Shown: positions 1 through 6,169, counted from the first letter of the stretch. The stretch is DNA of 16,615 nt from CAYNEL01 sp964396225 (GCA_964396225.1 CAYNEL010000018.1:1-16615), one strand, 5' to 3'. Translations and numbers: made by a program. The notes: generated from the sequence alone by a model not told the origin.

Positions 1-725
1 TTGGAATGAAGGAGCACCGTGCGCGGGAGGCCCCCCATGAGGTCGCGGCCGCGCACTTCCATGGTGTCCTCATTCACCTGCTGGATGGCCGAACCGATCT
101 CGATCTTGATGCGCTCGGCGGTGCGCTCGCCGATAGCCAGGCTGTACTTGCGCTTGATGTAGTCGGAGATGGCCAGGTCGATGCGGTTGCCGCCCACCCG
201 GGCGCTATGGGCCGAGACGATGCCACCGAGTGAGATGATAGCGATCTCGCTCGTCCCGCCACCGATGTTGATGATCATGTTGCCCTGGGCGGTGTGGATG
301 GGGATGCCCGCCCCGATGGCGGCCAGGATGGGTTCCTTGACCACGTAGGCGGCCTTGGCCCCGGCCTTGACCGCGGCGTCGATGACGGCGCGACGCTCGG
401 TGGAAGTGATGCCGGCCGGGATGGAGAGTACCACTTCGGGGCGGATGAGGCGCACCCGGCCCGAGACCTTGTAGATGAAGTAGCGGAGCATGGCCTCGGT
501 GACACGGTAGTCGGCGATGGCCCCGTCGCGGAGCGGCTGGGAGGCCACGATGGTGTCCGGGGTGCGGCCAAGCATCTCCTTGGCCTCGTTGCCCACGGCC
601 AAAACGCGGTTCTCGTGGATAGAGACCGCCACCACGGAGGGCTCGTTGATGACCACGCCCTTGCCCGGAACGAAGACAAGCGTGTTGGCGGTGCCGAGGT
701 CAATGCCGATCTTTCTTAAAAACAT
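1..725 (-). CDS. mreB: Rod-shape-determining protein MreB (N-terminal part, cut by window edge)
   Basis: Bacterial actin homologue that polymerises under the inner membrane and guides lateral wall synthesis. 241 codons are visible and the frame runs off the left edge. Seen: phosphate-1 loop IGIDLGTANTLVF (about residues 6-18), VVKEPILAAIGAGIP carrying the EP glutamate that is catalytic in actin-fold MreB, phosphate-2 loop NIGGGTSEIAIISLGG (from residue 153), and IGERTAERIKIEIG near the visible end. The ATG at 723-725 gives MFLRKIGIDLGTANT, the usual MreB N-terminus, with no Shine-Dalgarno sequence. One oddity: the phosphate-2 Asp (DIGGGT in most MreB) is Asn153 here. It lies 83 bases downstream of murA in the same direction, so co-transcription is likely. 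The identification is very secure; the missing C-terminal third cannot be judged. Confidence 0.95.
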   Translation of the reverse strand, partial: MFLRKIGIDLGTANTLVFVPGKGVVINEPSVVAVSIHENRVLAVGNEAKEMLGRTPDTIVASQPLRDGAIADYRVTEAMLRYFIYKVSGRVRLIRPEVVLSIPAGITSTERRAVIDAAVKAGAKAAYVVKEPILAAIGAGIPIHTAQGNMIINIGGGTSEIAIISLGGIVSAHSARVGGNRIDLAISDYIKRKYSLAIGERTAERIKIEIGSAIQQVNEDTMEVRGRDLMGGLPRTVLLHS

Positions 726-745
726 ACGAATGGGAGGGCGAATAT

Positions 746-810
746 GGAATTTTGAACCAGGGAATTTTCACCGAGATTCAATATTCTTCATTCCCTTGCA
801 ATGGGAATTT
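746..810. repeat. Repeated GGAATTT words and an inverted repeat between murA and mreB
   Basis: The 83-base murA-mreB spacer is AT-rich, unlike its surroundings. It holds GGAATTT three times (746, 761, 804) and an inverted repeat ATTCCC-N7-GGGAAT at 790-808 centred on TTGCAA. The arrangement resembles operator or weak hairpin DNA upstream of mreB. There is no T-tract for a terminator and no convincing -10 box. The function is unknown. Confidence 0.35.
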
Positions 811-2077
811 ACAGTGTCACGCGCCTGATGTCCGCGCCGATGCCCTGGAGGCGCTCTTCGATATTGGCGTAGCCCCGGTCCACCTGGGTGGCCTCTTCGA
901 TGACCGTCTCGCCGCGGGCCATGAGGGCGGCGATGATAAGGGCCGCGCCGGCCCGGAGGTCGAAGCTCCGGATGCGCGTGCCCCGGAGCGGGGTCGGGCC
1001 GGTGATCACGGCCTGGTGGGGATTGAGCACCCGGACCTGGGCGCCCATCTTCTCGAGCTCGGCGATGTAGTTGAAGCGGCCCTCAAAGAGGTGGTCATGG
1101 ACGAGGGTCTCACCCTCGGCCTGCGTGGCCAGCACGGCCAGGAGGGACTGGGTGTCGGTGGGCAGCCCCGGATAGATCTCGGCCTTCACCCGCCCGGGCG
1201 AACGGAGCTCGCGCGTCGGGACAACGGTGATGCTGTCGTTCTGCTCGTCCACGGTGAAATCCGCGCCGAACTCGCGCAGCTTCTCGAGCACGGCGTCCAG
1301 GTGCGCCGCCCGGGCCCCGCGCACGGTGATGGGACTGTGGGTGGCCACGCCCAGGGTGAGGAACGTGGCGGCCTCGATCGGGTCGGGGATGACCGTGTGC
1401 TCGGCGCCCTGGAGGGCGGCCGCGCCCACGACGGTGAGCGTGTGCGTGCCGAGGCCTGTGATGCGGGCACCCATCTTCCCGAGGAAATGCCCCAGGTCCT
1501 CGACGTGCGGCTCGGCGGCGGCCAGCTTGATGACGGTGGTGCCGGGCAGGCCGGCGGCCAGCATCATGGCGTTCTCGGTGGCAGTGACGGAGAACTCCTT
1601 GAGCGTGATCACGGCCGCCTGGCGGCGCGAGGCGTCAATCCGATAGCCTTTTTCCTCGATCTCGACGGAGACACCGAGCTTGCGCAAGGCGTCCCAGTGA
1701 GTGTCCACCGGCCGCGCCCCGATGACGCAGCCGCCCGGATGGGCGAACGTGAAATCGTCGAAGCGGGCGGCGAGCGGCCCCAGGAGGAGGAGCGACATAC
1801 GGATGCGGCAGACCCTCTCAAAGTCGATCCTGGCCGGATCGAAGCCGTCCGGCTCGATGCGGAGGGTGTCGGCGTCGAGCCACTCCACGCGTGCGCCCAT
1901 GCTCTCCACGATCTCGAGCAGGCACAGCACGTCCGCGATGCGGGGGACGTTATGGAGGGTCGAGGGCTCGCGCGAGAGGAGGGTGGCGGCGATGATGGGG
2001 GCGGCCGCGTTCTTGGATCCGGCGGCGGAAACGGTGCCGGAAAGCGAGTGTTGGCCTTTGATTTCGAAAGCTTCCAT
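809..2077 (-). CDS. murA: UDP-N-acetylglucosamine 1-carboxyvinyltransferase (MurA)
   Basis: Cytosolic enzyme of the first committed peptidoglycan step: transfers enolpyruvate from PEP to UDP-GlcNAc. 422 residues, the normal family length. Seen: GSKNAAAP with Lys22-Asn23 near the N-terminus, the active-site loop HPGGCVIGARPVD with Cys117 (the cysteine fosfomycin alkylates in sensitive MurA), YPGLPTDTQ with Asp308 (family general base), and GRFNYIAELEKMGA plus RAGAAL near the C-terminus. The frame is open upstream for 47 more codons, but MEAFEIKGQHSLSG is the usual MurA beginning. The ATG at 2075-2077 also sits directly behind a good promoter, so I chose it. No Shine-Dalgarno sequence precedes it and the transcript appears leaderless. 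mreB follows in the same direction. Confidence 0.96.
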   Translation of the reverse strand: MEAFEIKGQHSLSGTVSAAGSKNAAAPIIAATLLSREPSTLHNVPRIADVLCLLEIVESMGARVEWLDADTLRIEPDGFDPARIDFERVCRIRMSLLLLGPLAARFDDFTFAHPGGCVIGARPVDTHWDALRKLGVSVEIEEKGYRIDASRRQAAVITLKEFSVTATENAMMLAAGLPGTTVIKLAAAEPHVEDLGHFLGKMGARITGLGTHTLTVVGAAALQGAEHTVIPDPIEAATFLTLGVATHSPITVRGARAAHLDAVLEKLREFGADFTVDEQNDSITVVPTRELRSPGRVKAEIYPGLPTDTQSLLAVLATQAEGETLVHDHLFEGRFNYIAELEKMGAQVRVLNPHQAVITGPTPLRGTRIRSFDLRAGAALIIAALMARGETVIEEATQVDRGYANIEERLQGIGADIRRVTL

Positions 2078-2084
2078 ACGGACC

Positions 2085-2113
2085 AGTATAGCCCCGATGG
2101 AAGGCTTTTTCAA
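2085..2113 (-). promoter_or_regulatory. Sigma-70 type promoter of murA, apparently leaderless
   Basis: On the minus strand, -35 TTGAAA (2108-2113), exactly 17 bases, then -10 TATACT (2085-2090). Each box matches five of six consensus positions. Only 7 bases separate the -10 box from the murA ATG (2077), so the expected start site falls at or within a base or two of the A of the ATG. This supports both the murA start codon and a leaderless mRNA. The start site itself is inferred. Confidence 0.75.
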
Positions 2114-2133
2114 GCGTCGCAGGCACTCTTTTC

Positions 2134-2165
2134 GGAAAAGCAAAACCCGCCGGTGAGGGCGGGTT
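2134..2165 (-). terminator. Rho-independent terminator after the CAP-protein gene
   Basis: Minus-strand hairpin with an 8-base stem AACCCGCC/GGCGGGTT (2158-2165 with 2144-2151), a 6-base loop, and a T-rich tail TTTTGCTTTT. It lies just upstream of the murA promoter and insulates murA from the upstream unit. The word GCAAAACCCGCCGG (2140-2153) recurs in the terminator at 3697-3710. Confidence 0.75.
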
Positions 2166-2183
2166 GATTGGCTGGAGGGTTTC

Positions 2184-2339
2184 CCGTCCGCCTGAGGCGG
2201 AGGAGAAATGAAAGACAAAGGATTTTTGCCTTGTTGAAGTTTTCCTCGGTGAAGAGGTTTGTGTGTTTGTTTTTATTTTATTTGTCAAGGAGCGGCGGAC
2301 TCTTGGGTTCGGAAGCGGAGTGGAAGGGGGGGCGGACGG
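2184..2339. repeat. AT-rich spacer bounded by inverted CCGTCCGCC / GGCGGACGG copies
   Basis: The region between the CAP gene and the murA terminator holds no credible gene. Its ends carry CCGTCCGCC (2184-2192) and the reverse complement GGCGGACGG (2331-2339). The left copy forms part of a small perfect hairpin TCCGCC-TGA-GGCGGA (2187-2201). The middle, about 2220-2290, is markedly AT-rich. On the minus strand it contains TTGACA (2284-2289) with no matching -10 box at normal spacing. The same 9-mer pair forms the hairpin at 11922-11956, so it may be a genome-wide palindromic repeat. Confidence 0.4.
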
Positions 2340-2340
2340 A

Positions 2341-3087
2341 TCAGCGCGAGCGGACGGGGACGCGGCGGAGGAGGAGTTGCTGGGTGACGACGAGGAGGGC
2401 GAAGAGCGAGAGCACGCCCACAGTCACAAAACCGATGAGGCGCGGCCAGTCGGCCTGCCACAAGAACACGAAAGACGGCTCGGCGCGCGCAGACACAGGA
2501 TCGGCCAGCGCCACATCAGCGGAAGCCACCTGGGGCACGCTCCCCTCGGGCTTGGCGACCGTCGGCACGGCCGGCGCATCCATCAGGGTCCCGAAGAGCT
2601 GGACGGTCACCAGACTTTGCCGGCCGTCTTCCTCGTACACGGCCACGGCCACGCCGGTCTCCTGGTATTTGGGATTCAGGATGTTGGCACGGTGCTTCTC
2701 GCTCTTCATCCAGGCTTGTTGCTGGTCTTCGGCCCGGGTGAAGTGGATGGCCAGGTTCTCCCCGGCGTAGCGGTAGGTGTACCCGGCCTCGTCGAACCAG
2801 TGCCAGGGGCTGATGCCCGCAGGCGAGGTGTGGGCGAAATAGTGCTGGCCCGCCATGTCGGCGGCCTTCAGCTCGGCGGCACGGGTGAGCGCGGGATTGG
2901 TCGAAAGGCGCGACAGACCGGCTTCCTCGCGGGCCTGGTTGGCCAGATGGATGACCCGGTCGGCGGTGAGGCTGGCGGCCTCGGCCGTGATCATCCCGCC
3001 CGCCAAGAAAAGAAACCACGCCGCCACCGCGAGGGACTCGAGGTGGAAGCGGTGGACGTTCTGTTTTTTGGCGTGGAGGGCGGGCAT
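2341..3087 (-). CDS. Secreted, C-terminally anchored CAP-domain (YkwD/SCP-like) protein
   Basis: 248 residues. An N-terminal signal segment (basic start, hydrophobic residues about 17-33, then AEA-ASL) sends it out of the cytoplasm. A CAP domain spans about 42-168. It shows LANQAREEAGLSRLSTNPAL, QHYFAHTSP with His86, AGENLA with Glu110, and SEKHRANILNPKYQETGVAV with His132, which are the usual CAP cavity positions. A low-complexity Ala/Val/Pro linker follows, then a hydrophobic helix at about 217-240 ending RRVPVRSR, which suggests membrane anchoring with the CAP domain outside. Bacterial CAP proteins of this type have poorly defined functions (envelope, spore or virulence roles), so I assign none. 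The frame is open upstream, but the signal peptide, the -10 box 6 bases before the ATG and the terminator-like hairpin favour the ATG at 3085-3087. There is no Shine-Dalgarno sequence. Confidence 0.88.
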   Translation of the reverse strand: MPALHAKKQNVHRFHLESLAVAAWFLFLAGGMITAEAASLTADRVIHLANQAREEAGLSRLSTNPALTRAAELKAADMAGQHYFAHTSPAGISPWHWFDEAGYTYRYAGENLAIHFTRAEDQQQAWMKSEKHRANILNPKYQETGVAVAVYEEDGRQSLVTVQLFGTLMDAPAVPTVAKPEGSVPQVASADVALADPVSARAEPSFVFLWQADWPRLIGFVTVGVLSLFALLVVTQQLLLRRVPVRSR

Positions 3088-3092
3088 AGGTC

Positions 3093-3110
3093 TATTGTAG
3101 CGCGACAATA
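3093..3110. promoter_or_regulatory. Dyad TATTGT-N6-ACAATA overlapping a proximal -10 box of the CAP gene
   Basis: A perfect 6-base inverted repeat (3093-3098 and 3105-3110). Minus-strand TACAAT (3094-3099) inside it would be a -10 box only 6 bases before the CAP ATG, giving a leaderless transcript. No good -35 box lies at 16-18 bases. The overlap of dyad and -10 box is what an operator would look like. Function is inferred. Confidence 0.35.
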
Positions 3111-3142
3111 AAGAAAAACGGGGGTCCCCCAGGACACCCGTT
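3106..3142 (-). terminator. Terminator or attenuator hairpin in the CAP gene leader
   Basis: Minus strand: stem AACGGG-T-GTCC, loop TGGG, GGAC-C-CCCGTT with one mismatch (3117-3142), followed by TTTTTCTTTATT. This is a strong intrinsic terminator shape. It may end transcripts of the upstream 144-residue gene. It also lies about 12 bases downstream of the start site predicted for the perfect promoter at 3161-3189, so that promoter would fire into it, suggesting attenuation of the CAP gene or a short RNA of about 45 bases. Confidence 0.7.
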
Positions 3143-3160
3143 TTATAATTGTCTACTCTC

Positions 3161-3189
3161 ATTATAGCCGAAAGCGACTCCTCTGTCAA
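3161..3189 (-). promoter_or_regulatory. Perfect consensus sigma-70 promoter (TTGACA-17-TATAAT)
   Basis: Minus strand: -35 TTGACA (3184-3189), exactly 17 bases, -10 TATAAT (3161-3166), both full matches to consensus. The -35 box contains the TGA stop codon of the upstream 144-residue gene (3186-3188). The expected start site is near 3154. The transcript would immediately enter the hairpin at 3117-3142 and, if it reads through, continue into the CAP-protein gene. Confidence 0.8.
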
Positions 3190-3620
3190 TAGCGGCGGAG
3201 CGCCCAGCGCTTGACGCCGGTACCCGTCCATTCCGCGAGACACTTGCCGGCCAGAGAAAACGTCCCGTTTTCGATCAGGCGGAGGTACTCCCCTACCAAG
3301 GCCACCCGCGGGACGGTGAGAAGCTCCGATGCCAGTTCGGACGCGGGATAGGCCCGGACCTTGAGCCGGACGCATTCGGCCAAGGTCACGCCCGGCCGGC
3401 GCACGCGCTTGCTCCAGTACCGCATCACTTCCCGAGCCGCCCGCTCGAGCCGGTCCCGGCAGTAGCAGCAGTCGGCTTCGGAGAACGGGCCGATCCGCAG
3501 GGCAAGGTATTCGGTTTCATCCGTCCCGGGATGGCGGAGCTCGATCCCGATGAGCAGAAACGAGTAGTACCCGAGGAGCAGATGTTCGTACAGCGCTTGT
3601 TCCGAGAACGGTGCCTGCAT
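3186..3620 (-). CDS. Hypothetical protein, 144 residues, with a CCYC motif
   Basis: I do not recognise the family. The ATG at 3618-3620 is preceded by AGGGGG at Shine-Dalgarno distance, the only clear ribosome binding site in the window. That decides this start over an in-frame ATG 17 codons upstream. The protein is soluble-looking: a helix-like amphipathic start (EQALYEHLLLGYYSFLLIGIELRH), a cluster Cys51-Cys52-Tyr-Cys54 followed by a charged helical stretch (RDRLERAAREVMRYWSKRV), further Cys83 and Cys127, and a basic C-terminus ending LRRY. There is no signal peptide and no long membrane helix. Three close cysteines could bind metal, but four-ligand spacing is not evident. The gene lies alone between the terminator at 3697-3731 and the promoter/hairpin of the CAP gene, so it is probably monocistronic. 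Codon use resembles its neighbours, supporting real coding. Confidence 0.75.
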   Translation of the reverse strand: MQAPFSEQALYEHLLLGYYSFLLIGIELRHPGTDETEYLALRIGPFSEADCCYCRDRLERAAREVMRYWSKRVRRPGVTLAECVRLKVRAYPASELASELLTVPRVALVGEYLRLIENGTFSLAGKCLAEWTGTGVKRWALRRY

Positions 3621-3688
3621 GGTTCCCCCTGTGTGCCTGTGGTCGGAATAAAAAGAACAAGAAACCGGCATGGCGGCTTCATAGGCTC

Positions 3689-3717
3689 GGTATAACGCAA
3701 AACCCGCCGGCGCGCAA
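3689..3717 (-). promoter_or_regulatory. Possible promoter of the 144-residue hypothetical gene
   Basis: Minus strand TATACC (3689-3694) with a weak TTGCGC (3712-3717) 17 bases upstream, the latter lying within the loop of the preceding terminator. It would give an untranslated leader of roughly 60 bases ending in the AGGGGG ribosome binding site. The -10 box is fair and the -35 box poor. Confidence 0.35.
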
Positions 3718-3731
3718 CCGGCGGCGGGTCG
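3697..3731 (-). terminator. Rho-independent terminator after the thioredoxin reductase gene
   Basis: Minus-strand GC-rich hairpin, ACCCGCCG pairing with CGGCGGGT around a loop of about 12 bases, followed by TTTT. It lies about 25 bases after the reductase stop codon. The 14-base word GCAAAACCCGCCGG is identical to that in the terminator before murA. Confidence 0.65.
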
Positions 3732-3753
3732 GAAGAAGCCAAAAGCACGGAGA

Positions 3754-4686
3754 TCACGCCTGCTTGCGCAGGAAGTCGTAGGCGGCGAGCGCCGCCGTCA
3801 CGCCGTAGCCAGCGGAGATGTTGTTCTGCTTGTAGGCGGCGTCGGTGGCATCCCCCACCGCGTAGACGCCGGGGAGCGACGCGGCCGCGGTGCGGTGGTC
3901 GATCTTCACCTCACCGCGCTCGTTCAGCTCGACCACGCCCTTGACCCACTCGGTGTTGGGGATCATCCCGATCTCGACGAAGACGCCGTCGGTCTCAAGG
4001 ATCTTCTCCTCGCCCGTCGTGGTGTCCTCGTACCGGAGGCCAGTGACCTTGGTCTCGCCCAGGATTTCCTTCGTCACGGCGTGGTAGATGACCTTCACCT
4101 TGGGCGACGCCAGGACCTTGGTCCGGGTCACCTCGTCCCCCTTGAGCTCGCCCGAACGCACCACGAGCGTGATCTCGGTCGAGTACGGGAGGAGGTCCTC
4201 CACCGCTTCGAGACCAGCGTTGCCGCCGCCCACCACCGCGGTGCGGATTCCGCGGAAGAACGGCGCGTCGCAGGTGGAACAGTAGACCACGCCCTTGCCC
4301 ACGAACTTGTCCTCGCCCGGGACCTCGAGGTGGCGGTGCCGGCCGCCGGTGGCGATGACCACCGTCCTGGTCCGGACGGTCGAACCGTCGGAGAACGCGA
4401 TCTCATAACCGCCTTCGGGATGAGGCGAGAGCTTCTCGGCACGGAGACCGGTACGGATCTCGAGACCCTCCTGCGCGCGGAGGTGCTTCTCCAAAGACTG
4501 GGCGAATTCCCAACCCGAGACGGTCACCGTGCCGATCCAGTTCTCGATGCCGGCCGAAACCGCCGACTGGGACTGGAAGCTCTCGGTAACGAAGAGCGCC
4601 TTCAACTGTTTGCGCGCGGCATAAATGCCGGCGGCCACGCCGCCGGGTCCGCCGCCTACCACCGCGATGTCGTAGAGGTCATGCAT
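3754..4686 (-). CDS. trxB: Thioredoxin reductase-like FAD/NAD(P)H flavoprotein, AhpF-like
   Basis: 310-residue flavin-dependent disulfide reductase that passes electrons from a pyridine nucleotide through FAD to a redox Cys pair and then to a thioredoxin-like partner. Seen: FAD-binding GGGPGGVAAGIYAARK (residues 11-26), ENWIG, IATGG, the redox centre Cys136-Ser-Thr-Cys139-Asp, the second dinucleotide fold VVGGGNAGLEA (151-161), and GVYAVGDATD (273-282). The HRRxxF-type NADPH motif of classical TrxB is absent; the position reads VVRSGELKGDEV. FVEIGMIPNTEW and YKQNNISAGYG resemble the AhpF C-terminal part. I therefore infer an AhpF-like enzyme, perhaps preferring NADH, but it is TrxB-sized and lacks the AhpF N-terminal domain. 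The ATG at 4684-4686 gives the normal N-terminus. It has its own promoter and terminator. Confidence 0.9.
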   Translation of the reverse strand: MHDLYDIAVVGGGPGGVAAGIYAARKQLKALFVTESFQSQSAVSAGIENWIGTVTVSGWEFAQSLEKHLRAQEGLEIRTGLRAEKLSPHPEGGYEIAFSDGSTVRTRTVVIATGGRHRHLEVPGEDKFVGKGVVYCSTCDAPFFRGIRTAVVGGGNAGLEAVEDLLPYSTEITLVVRSGELKGDEVTRTKVLASPKVKVIYHAVTKEILGETKVTGLRYEDTTTGEEKILETDGVFVEIGMIPNTEWVKGVVELNERGEVKIDHRTAAASLPGVYAVGDATDAAYKQNNISAGYGVTAALAAYDFLRKQA

Positions 4687-4718
4687 AGGAAAAAATATTT
4701 TTGGGTTACCGGTTTCCC

Positions 4719-4747
4719 AGTATACCAAGGGCCGGACCGGCCGCCAA
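4719..4747 (-). promoter_or_regulatory. Extended -10 promoter of the thioredoxin reductase gene
   Basis: Minus strand TGGTATACT, an extended -10 box (hexamer 4719-4724), with TTGGCG 17 bases upstream (4742-4747, four of six). Between the boxes sits a perfect dyad GGCCGG-A-CCGGCC (4730-4742), a possible operator. The promoter starts 5 bases before the murD stop at 4751-4753, so the reductase can be expressed independently of murD. The leader is short and A/T-rich, without a Shine-Dalgarno sequence. Confidence 0.6.
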
Positions 4748-4750
4748 ACT

Positions 4751-6145
4751 TCACCCTCGGACGAGGGCGCGGAACTGTTCGCCCCGGTCGAACTCGTTCT
4801 TGAAGATGCCGAAGCTGGCCGCTCCGGGTGAGAGAAGGACCGTGTCCCCTGGCACCGCCCACCGGCGGGCCGCCGCCAGCGCCTCTTCCATCGAGCTGAC
4901 CACCGGGAACTCCCCTCCCCGCTCGGCCTTGACCCACTCGGCCTCGAGAAGCGGGAGGAGCTTGTCGGTGGCCTCGCCCCGGAAGAGCACCACCGCCTTG
5001 GCCCGCCGCGTGAGCGCGGCGGCCAGGGCACCGAAGTCGAGCTGTTTGTCGGCACCGCCGGCGAGCACCACGAGTGGGACGTCCCCGGGGAAACTCTCGA
5101 GCGCCGCCATGGCCGCCTCGGGCACGGTGGCAGCGGTGTCGTTGTAGTAACGGATACCATCCCGCTCCCCCACGTACTCGAGCCGGTGCGGCACGCCAGG
5201 AAACTCCCGCACCGCCTGTCCGATGGTTTCGGGCTCGACGCCCCAAGCCAGGGCCGCCCCGGTGGCGGCCAGGAGATTGCCCACCTGGTGCCGACCCATA
5301 AGCTTCATTCCGTCGAAAGAAAAAAGTATCGTCTCGGTCCCGGACTGCCGACGACAGACGTCCGTCCCCCGGACGAAGAGGCCGTCGCCTTCCCAGTACG
5401 GCCCGAAACGGAGCACTTGTCCTTTGGCTTCCGCGAGCGAGGTTTCAATGGGAGGCAGACCACCGGGGACCACCGCCCAATCCTGCTTCTTCTGATGGAG
5501 GAAGATCTCGGCCTTGTCCCGCCAATAGGCTTCGAGCGACGGATAGTAGTTGAGGTGGTCGGCGAAAAAGTTGGTCACCACCGCGATGGCGGGGCTGGGG
5601 CCGGCGGTGTGGAGACCCGAGAGACGCCAGCTCGAGAGTTCGGCCACCGCCACCGTACCCGACTTGAGACGGGACCACTCGGAGAGGAGACCGGTCTGGC
5701 CGATGCCGGCGCGCACCACTTTTTCCCCGGCCGCCTCGAGGATGGCGGCGATGAGCGAGGCGGTGGTGGTCTTACCCTTGGTCCCGGTGATCCCGATGAC
5801 CGGGATGGGACAGTGCTCGAGGAAGACGGCCGCGTCAGTGGTCACGGGCACGCCGTGCTCGCGGGCCAGCTTGACGTACTTGTCGGTCCAGCGCACGGCC
5901 GGCGTCTTGACCACGAGGTCGGCGTGGGTGAAATCCTCGGGTCGGTGTTGGCCGAGGACGAACGTGACATTGGGAAGGCCGTCGAGCTCGTCCACCGAGG
6001 CGCGGAGTTCCTCGGCGGGTTTCAAGTCGGTGACCACCACTTCGCGGGCCCCGTGCTCGGCGAAAAAGCGGGCCGTGCCGGACCCGCCGTGGTTCGAACC
6101 GAGACCGAAAACGGTGACGCGCTGGCCGCGGAAATCAGGAGGCAT
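4751..6145 (-). CDS. murD: UDP-N-acetylmuramoyl-L-alanine--D-glutamate ligase (MurD)
   Basis: Cytosolic ATP-dependent ligase adding D-glutamate to UDP-MurNAc-L-Ala. 464 residues, normal for MurD. Seen: N-terminal Rossmann-like VTVFGLGSNHGGSGTARFF, P-loop GITGTKGKTTT (118-128), ELSSWRL (169-175; ELSSFQL in many MurD), NFFADHLNYYPS, Lys211 in WRDKAEIF at the position of the carbamylated lysine, PHRLEYV (319-325), YNDTAAT (334-340) where many MurD have NDSKAT, and LSPGAASF plus EFDRGEQF near the C-terminus, which distinguish MurD from MurC, MurE and MurF. The ATG at 6143-6145 lies 24 bases after the D-aminoacylase stop, without a clear Shine-Dalgarno sequence, so the two are probably co-transcribed. 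MurF-like and other Mur ligases were considered and fit less well. Confidence 0.94.
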   Translation of the reverse strand: MPPDFRGQRVTVFGLGSNHGGSGTARFFAEHGAREVVVTDLKPAEELRASVDELDGLPNVTFVLGQHRPEDFTHADLVVKTPAVRWTDKYVKLAREHGVPVTTDAAVFLEHCPIPVIGITGTKGKTTTASLIAAILEAAGEKVVRAGIGQTGLLSEWSRLKSGTVAVAELSSWRLSGLHTAGPSPAIAVVTNFFADHLNYYPSLEAYWRDKAEIFLHQKKQDWAVVPGGLPPIETSLAEAKGQVLRFGPYWEGDGLFVRGTDVCRRQSGTETILFSFDGMKLMGRHQVGNLLAATGAALAWGVEPETIGQAVREFPGVPHRLEYVGERDGIRYYNDTAATVPEAAMAALESFPGDVPLVVLAGGADKQLDFGALAAALTRRAKAVVLFRGEATDKLLPLLEAEWVKAERGGEFPVVSSMEEALAAARRWAVPGDTVLLSPGAASFGIFKNEFDRGEQFRALVRG

Positions 6146-6169
6146 AGGAGAGGGCCAGGAAGAAGGGAA

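Noticed and set aside
752..2167. 471-codon open frame on the plus strand
   Set aside because: It is antisense to murA, whose catalytic motifs and promoter are clear. The composition is shadow-like.
1950..2288. Minus-strand frame starting TTG in the AT-rich spacer
   Set aside because: It runs through the terminator at 2134-2165 and into murA in another frame. The TTG is part of a TTGACA word and no family resemblance is visible.
2263..3111. 282-codon open frame on the plus strand
   Set aside because: It is antisense to the CAP-domain gene, and its ends coincide with no promoter or ribosome binding site.
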